64,000 bases of DNA from the NCBI GenBank assembly GCA_017992195.1, contig JAGOPC010000002.1, positions 39,595 through 103,594 on the forward strand, in the 5' to 3' direction. A program made the translations under genes and the position numbers. How positions within the stretch are numbered: position 1 is the first letter of the stretch; every line of letters begins with the position of its first letter. The notes below the pieces were generated by a model. The model saw only the letters and a program-made list of their open reading frames with translations, did not search any database and was not told the DNA's origin. This document shows positions 60,794 to 64,000 of the stretch, piece after piece. The stretch is from Patescibacteria group bacterium. Lineage in GTDB: Bacteria; Patescibacteriota; Gracilibacteria; Absconditabacterales; Absconditicoccaceae.

Positions 60794-60969
60794 GGAGTAT
60801 GATTGGGAGGTAAAATTCTCCCACAATGTAGTTAAATATAAGCACAATACAAAGAAATATGCATATATAGCTTCTCTATTCATATCTTGTCAACCGCATT
60901 TTTTGCTCCGTTTTGCTCCAAAGGGTATAATAATAGTGTATTTAATTTGGCGCCAGAAAGAGCAAAGAG

Positions 60970-62619
60970 ATGCGAGCATTCCTTGCGGGACTATGAATAT
61001 TTCTTTTAGGAATCAAACTCATGGAGGAGACCCTCATGCATGGGTCTATTGCTACGCTTAAAAGAATTCTCAAGTCATATACAAATACCATGTGGAAGGC
61101 GATTATCTCCGGTACCGTCGTTTCAACAATAGCACAAAGCAGCACCATCGTCTCTGTGATGACCGTGGCGTTCGTCTGAGCCGGCGTTATCTCGCTCGCA
61201 AGCGGTGTCTGAGTGATTATCGGAGCTAATATCGGTTCGACTGCTCTAGGTCTTGTGCTTGGTAGTGCACTTGGTGCTGCGCTCAAGCTTTCGACTTTTG
61301 CTTTGCCTATGCTTGCGGTCGGTGGTATTGGTGAGCTTTTTCTCAAAAAGAAAAGAACAATCTATTTGATCACAAGATTTATCCTGGCGTTGGGTCTCGT
61401 CTTGTATGGTATCGGTATTTTGAATGACGCTGTTTCCGTATACGCATATAGCATCGATCTTACGATCTTTGATAACATGGGTATCATGGGATACTTTCTT
61501 ATAGGCGTGCTGCTAACGGCACTTATGCATTCCAGTGATGCGATGCTGATCTTAGCGCTGACATTTCTTGCCCAAGGTGTGATAGGCTTTCCTGAAGCAA
61601 TTGCCATCGTTATCGGTGCAAATCTTGGTACTACTATCAGCGCGATCGAAGCGTCGGCTTCGGGTAGTGCGGAGCAGAAGCAGATAGCCCTGAGTCATTT
61701 CCTCTTCAACCTGATCTGTGCTGTTGCTGCTCTTCCGCTTTTATATCCGAGCGTGAGGATGATGGGGTGGCTCTTTGATCTACCAAAGCACAATCTTATG
61801 GCCCTCGTAGTGTACGACGTTATTTATAATGTTGTCGGTGCTATTCTTTTCTATCCGTTCATGCACAAGTTCGTTCTCTTACTCAAGCGCCTTGTCCGCC
61901 AGAAGGAGTCTGATTTCGTACTTCATAGCGCTCATGTGACAACTGTCCATGTCGAGAAAGTGATTTCAGCGCTGACAGAGGATGTTATCATGCTGCTCAA
62001 GAAAGTCTACGAGTATAATGCGAAAAATCTTGGTATTGATACTGCTGCACTGCTTGATTCTCATAATTCTCTTGAGACAAAATATGCCGCTACCGTACGC
62101 ATTCACAATGATAACCTTGAGCAGGAATATAAGGTGATTTCAACGATTGAAGAAAACCTTATGCAGTCTATTATTAGACTAGTACAAAAACATAAAGACG
62201 CTGCCAGCCATTATCGTACCACTCTTTTCCTATTGCGTGAGGCTATAGAGCGTATTGTCTACAGCGCGAAAACCCTCAATGACAGTAAGGAAAGTATCGA
62301 TGAACTTCACGATGTGAAGATGTCTCTGATCGACCAATACCTCCGTCAATTCAAAGAGGAAATGGTGATATTGTATATAAAGATTAACACATATCTTACC
62401 GGGAAAGACACTCCTGAAGTAAGAAAACATATCCAAAAATATTTCAATCAACTTACTAATGCCGACGAACACTTCCTCAATCTCATCGGTGAAAAACTAC
62501 CACAGGAAGCGCTATCTAACCGTCAAGTTTCTATCTTGCTCCACGTGTCGCAAGCGCTCAATAGATCACACAAAGCGATGCTACATACGATAGATATTCT
62601 CTATCCGGAGAAGAGATAA
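60970..62619 (+). CDS. Na/Pi cotransporter family protein with PhoU-like C terminus
   Basis: 549 residues, three in-frame TGA near the start, which hide the first 80 residues. Two inverted-repeat motifs are seen: AQSSTIVSVMTVAFVGAGVISLASGVGVIIGANIGST and HSSDAMLILALTFLAQGVIGFPEAIAIVIGANLGTT, the QSSS/GANIGTT signature of the NptA/PF02690 family. About residues 320-540 form a PhoU-like helical bundle. It is probably a sodium-driven phosphate carrier in the inner membrane. A TATAAT box (60926-60931) lies 39 nt before ATG 60970. Confidence 0.88.
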
Positions 62620-62625
62620 TAAAAA

Positions 62626-63156
62626 TTATTTTGCAAGAAATTCATAGACCATATCGAAGACCTGTTGTTCTTTGTCTTCAATCACTTTCCACTCAGCTTT
62701 GCTGAACTTGTCTAATACGTGATCAGAGACCTGATCCTTCGTTCCCGGATGTCAGACGCCAATTCTAACGCGTGAAAACGTGTTTGTGCCCAGATGAGCA
62801 ATCATGCTTTTCAAGCCATTATGGCCTGCATGTCAGCCTCAAATCTTGAGCTTAATGTCGCCGTTTGGCAGGTCGATTTCGTCCTGTAATACGAGAATAT
62901 CCTCAGGCTTGATCTTATAGAACTTCGCAGTTTTACCTACTGACTCACCGGAGTTATTCATGTAGGTGAGTGGCTTACAGAAAACAACTTCTTGTTCATT
63001 AATTGTTCACTTTGCGATCTCCGCATTCCGCTCCTTATTCTTACTTCGCTTCAATTTCTCCCACTTCGCAAAAGCATCTATCAGCAAAAATCCCGCATTG
63101 TGGCGGGTGTTTTCATATTTCGTTCATGGGTTTCCAAGTCAGATGATGAGTTTCAT
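62626..63156 (-). CDS. pth: Peptidyl-tRNA hydrolase
   Basis: 176 residues, six in-frame TGA. Family motifs all depend on TGA=Gly: [23 protein letters not shown] with catalytic His19, [42 protein letters not shown] (Asp93 region) and RVRIGVGHPG. Two CGR codons (residues 37 and 43, LKxSKNKExNAEIAKG) sit where family members often have Trp or Phe. It releases tRNA from stalled peptidyl-tRNA. It follows gene 63160 by 3 nt on the minus strand, downstream of infB. Confidence 0.95.
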
Positions 63157-63159
63157 GGG

Positions 63160-63801
63160 TTATGTATATTTTTTTAGATGCTTATTAAAAGTCTTCATTG
63201 ACTTGCTTCCCTGCGTAAGATCAAACTCTGCATCAAACATTCGGCCGATATGCTTTCGACACTCTCGTCATTCTTTAAAAGAACAGAGGTCAAGTATATC
63301 CTGAGCTTTCATTATCTTTGCTGTTATCAGTTTACTGATCTTGTGTCTTTCGCAATATTGTGCTTTTAGCACCTGGACTTTAACGCTTCTGTTGAGTCAA
63401 TTATATCCGAGCAGTGGTCCTACAATATAGCCAAATTCTGCTCTGTCGTCACTTCTTGAGCATTTAGAGGTAAGCATTTTATATCAGAGTTTTTGCGCTA
63501 TTCTTATTTGAGCAGCGAAGCACCTTGTTCTGATTCATTGGTTTTGTAATCTTTGGGGTAGAAAGAAACCGTCAGTAAATAATTCCAATCAATTTTTACA
63601 GAAGATATAAATCATAACGATATTATTTGGTTCTTTCTTTCCATTCCTCATTTTTATGACAACCCCTTCTGGCGCATCCTCTTTAATCCAAAGAGCAAGT
63701 TTTTCCTCTTCAATAAATTTCTTTCATCAGAAAATGTCATAGAAGTCTTGCTTCGACAACTTTAGTCTCTTGAGGGTCTTTTCATGTTCTTTCGTAAACA
63801 T
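63160..63801 (-). CDS. Hypothetical protein, possibly acetyltransferase-like
   Basis: 213 residues, seven in-frame TGA including a TGA TGA pair near the N terminus (IFGGKKF). The middle reads NIVMIYIFCKNGLELFTDGFFLPQRLQNQGIRTRCFAAQIRIAQKLGYKMLTSKCS, reminiscent of the GNAT strand-turn-helix (QGIGT...A..LGY..L), but the match is weak. The C-terminal part is basic and Cys-containing (CSFKEGxECxKHIG). It lies 23 nt after infB and overlaps its expected operon with pth. Confidence 0.55.
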
Positions 63802-63824
63802 ACTTAGTTTACTGATTAAAGAAA

Positions 63825-64000
63825 TTACTCCATAACATAAAACTCTAATATATCTCCTTCTACCACTTTCTTTCCGACCTTGATTTTCATACCACACTCG
63901 TAACCGACGGCGACTTTGTCGACGTTGTCCTGGTCGCGTTTGAGAGAGGTAATTCTACCTTGTGTGTAGATCTCTTCTGCTTCGCCTTCACCGCGTTTTA
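63825..64000 (-). CDS. infB: Translation initiation factor IF-2, C-terminal fragment
   Basis: The last 57 codons of a gene entering from the right edge. GEAEEIYTQGRITSLKRDQDNVDKVAVGYECGMKIKVGKKVVEGDILEFYVME is the C2 domain end of IF-2, the part that binds the formyl-Met end of initiator tRNA. It ends with TAA at 63825-63827. The rest is outside the window. Confidence 0.92.
   Translation of the reverse strand, partial: KRGEGEAEEIYTQGRITSLKRDQDNVDKVAVGYECGMKIKVGKKVVEGDILEFYVME

Noticed and set aside
583..63304. Many genes apparently broken by TGA into short frames, suggesting pseudogenes or sequencing errors
   Set aside because: All breaks are TGA, never TAA or TAG, frames resume without shifts, and conserved glycines fall on the TGA codons.
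1..64000. CRISPR array or rRNA operon
   Set aside because: No regularly spaced repeats and no rRNA-like sequence seen on either strand.

Overview
The window reads as a chromosomal segment of a Patescibacteria/CPR bacterium that uses UGA as glycine, most likely Candidatus Absconditabacteria (SR1) or a close Gracilibacteria relative. With the standard code most genes break at TGA. Reading TGA as Gly joins the pieces into full-length genes and restores invariant glycines (Pth GLGNPG, Mur ligase AGKGHE, methyltransferase VLKPGG, TsaD GGVSAN). A second departure also shows: CGG and CGA fall where families carry tryptophan (three sites in IleS, the DUF58 IDW site, the NlpC/P60 FW site, the MurE WND site, Pth). 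All descriptions here use TGA=Gly, and CGA/CGG=Trp where noted. TAA and TAG are the only stops I needed.

Layout. 1-9 kb: end of an rRNA/tRNA uracil methyltransferase, two tandem type IV pilin-like genes, small unknowns, a SAM methyltransferase, an ECF-like sigma factor, HU, a TrmB-type regulator divergent from a second methyltransferase, and a radical SAM protein. 9-16 kb: murE, DUF58, tRNA-Leu, ssb, lepB, an ABC-2 permease, a PH-like membrane protein, Hsp20 and tsaD. 16-22 kb (minus strand): an exonuclease protein, an HExxH protease, a pilin-like protein and a membrane glycosyltransferase, facing an O-antigen-ligase-like gene. 23.6-28.3 kb (minus): a type IV secretion-like locus with a VirB4 ATPase, two membrane proteins (one made of three pilin-like two-helix units) and one soluble protein. 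28-38 kb: short unknown genes with their own promoters and terminators, gatC, fusA, a candidate structured ncRNA, a peroxiredoxin, rpsP, rpmG, tRNA-Met, tRNA-Ser and an ABC ATPase.

38.4-55.8 kb holds seven consecutive plus-strand genes for very large, signal-peptide-less proteins (up to about 1,320 residues) rich in coiled coil. Two of them have central glycine/alanine-rich hydrophobic segments like those of effector/toxin proteins, and one carries an NlpC/P60 peptidase. No function is recognisable for the other six. This is the most likely undescribed system here; delivery of the proteins to a host or prey cell is inference. 55.9-64 kb: a NifU-like protein lacking two canonical cysteines, ileS, a Na/Pi-cotransporter-like gene, pth, an unknown gene and the 3' end of infB.

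Promoters recur with TTGAca-like -35 and TAtaaT-like -10 boxes separated by exactly 16 bp, and most starts have no obvious Shine-Dalgarno. No rRNA, CRISPR array, insertion sequence or recognisable phage structural gene was seen.
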